A stretch of DNA of 64,000 bases from Elizabethkingia miricola (GTDB lineage: Bacteria; Bacteroidota; Bacteroidia; Flavobacteriales; Weeksellaceae): NCBI RefSeq assembly GCF_001675285.1, contig NZ_LSGQ01000001.1:248001-312000 (forward strand). Direction: 5' to 3'. Of the stretch, positions 63,434 through 64,000 are shown piece by piece. Each line of letters starts with the position of its first letter. The stretch's first letter is position 1. A program made the translations under genes and the position numbers. The notes below the pieces were generated by a model, which did no database searches, was not told where the DNA came from, and saw only the letters and a program-made list of their open reading frames with translations.

Positions 63434-63531
63434 CCGTTTTGAAATTTTAATTCAAGATACAACTATTTCATTAGAATTCTCCCCGATTGTAACATTTATG
63501 ATTTTTTAACTACTATTAAATAAAACTAAAA

Positions 63532-64000
63532 ATGGAAAAAGTTTTATCCGTCAGGAATCTTACAAAGAAATTTAAAAGAACGGTTGTAAACAATATTTCG
63601 TTCGATGTTGAACAAGGAAATGTCTATGGACTTCTTGGACCCAATGGAAGTGGAAAATCAACAACATTCGGAATGCTTCTCACAACTATTAATCCAACTT
63701 CCGGGGAATGGTACTGGTTTGGTAAAAAAGGAACCTCCACAGAAACTTTAAAAAAGATAGGAGCCATTATTGAGCAGCCTAATTTCTATCCTTACCTGAG
63801 TGCTGCTAAAAACCTGAAAATTGTCGCTGAAATAAAAGGGACTCCTTATTCGGAAATAGATAAAGTACTTTCTACCGTAGGTCTTCTCGAAAGAAAAGAT
63901 GATCCTTTCAGAACTTTTTCTCTGGGAATGAAACAGCGACTGGCCATAGCTTCCGCATTACTGAACAATCCACAGGTTCTAATTCTGGATGAGCCGACAA
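63532..64000 (+). CDS. ABC transporter ATP-binding protein (partial)
   Basis: The first 156 codons of an ABC ATPase running off the window. Walker A is LLGPNGSGKSTT, the signature reads FSLGMKQRLAIA and Walker B LILDEPT, all intact. SVRNLTKKFKRTVVNNISF and the EQPNFYPYLSAAKNL Q-loop are like ATPases of ABC-2-type export or bacteriocin-resistance systems. The membrane partner should lie to the right. Confidence 0.93.
   Translation, partial: MEKVLSVRNLTKKFKRTVVNNISFDVEQGNVYGLLGPNGSGKSTTFGMLLTTINPTSGEWYWFGKKGTSTETLKKIGAIIEQPNFYPYLSAAKNLKIVAEIKGTPYSEIDKVLSTVGLLERKDDPFRTFSLGMKQRLAIASALLNNPQVLILDEPT

Noticed and set aside
1-64000. tRNA, rRNA, phage or transposase genes
   Set aside because: No cloverleaf-like segment, rRNA sequence, integrase or transposase motif was seen on either strand by eye.

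Overview
The window looks like chromosomal DNA of a Weeksellaceae flavobacterium, most likely Elizabethkingia. The strongest clue is the glycosylasparaginase at 9761-10783: from memory its mature part is almost residue-for-residue the enzyme described from Flavobacterium (now Elizabethkingia) meningosepticum. Low GC, absence of Shine-Dalgarno sequences, repeated TAnnTTTG promoter boxes, a GLPGLI protein, a type III glutamine synthetase and a UmuC without UmuD also fit Bacteroidota. I see no rRNA, tRNA, CRISPR array, phage or insertion sequence.

Left part (1-20 kb): a glycan-degradation and housekeeping mix. It holds the 3' end of an alpha-L-fucosidase, an AEC transporter, a GH2 beta-mannosidase, a Cys/Gly-tailed membrane protein, a serine hydrolase, and a leftward run of GH20 hexosaminidase, glycosylasparaginase, EF-hand lipoprotein, CutC and SGNH hydrolase. 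An acyltransferase, a metzincin-like lipoprotein and a GH123-like enzyme follow. Together fucosidase, mannosidase, hexosaminidase and glycosylasparaginase can dismantle N-glycans down to the Asn-GlcNAc linkage. Next comes a small module of sugar-type MFS permease, 5'-nucleotidase-like HAD protein and DeoR regulator, tied together by a shared 23-bp operator seen in both promoter regions.

Middle (20-42 kb): solo umuC, two small secreted proteins with duplicated upstream regions, glnN (glutamine synthetase III), an alpha-glucan phosphorylase in which the usual PLP lysine reads as threonine, a nuclease-fold-like hypothetical protein, galT-galK-galM, mtaB, tandem GNAT paralogues, a kduD-kduI-exuT uronate operon, mqo, gpsA and an M23 peptidase.

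Right part (42-64 kb): mostly core genes. These are prmA, tpiA, two secreted peptidases, a DoxX-like BT_3928 protein, DUF1599, folP, an Lrp/AsnC regulator facing a DMT exporter, a VIT1/CCC1 transporter, clpP, dnaG (three of four zinc ligands missing), dedA, a cupin, prfB (no programmed frameshift), a Crp/Fnr regulator, an AAA protein lacking both usual Mg-coordinating positions, and the start of an ABC transporter ATPase. I found no convincing unknown multi-gene system; the best leads are the DeoR operator circuit, the glycosylasparaginase operon with its calcium-type lipoprotein, and several conserved enzymes missing signature residues.
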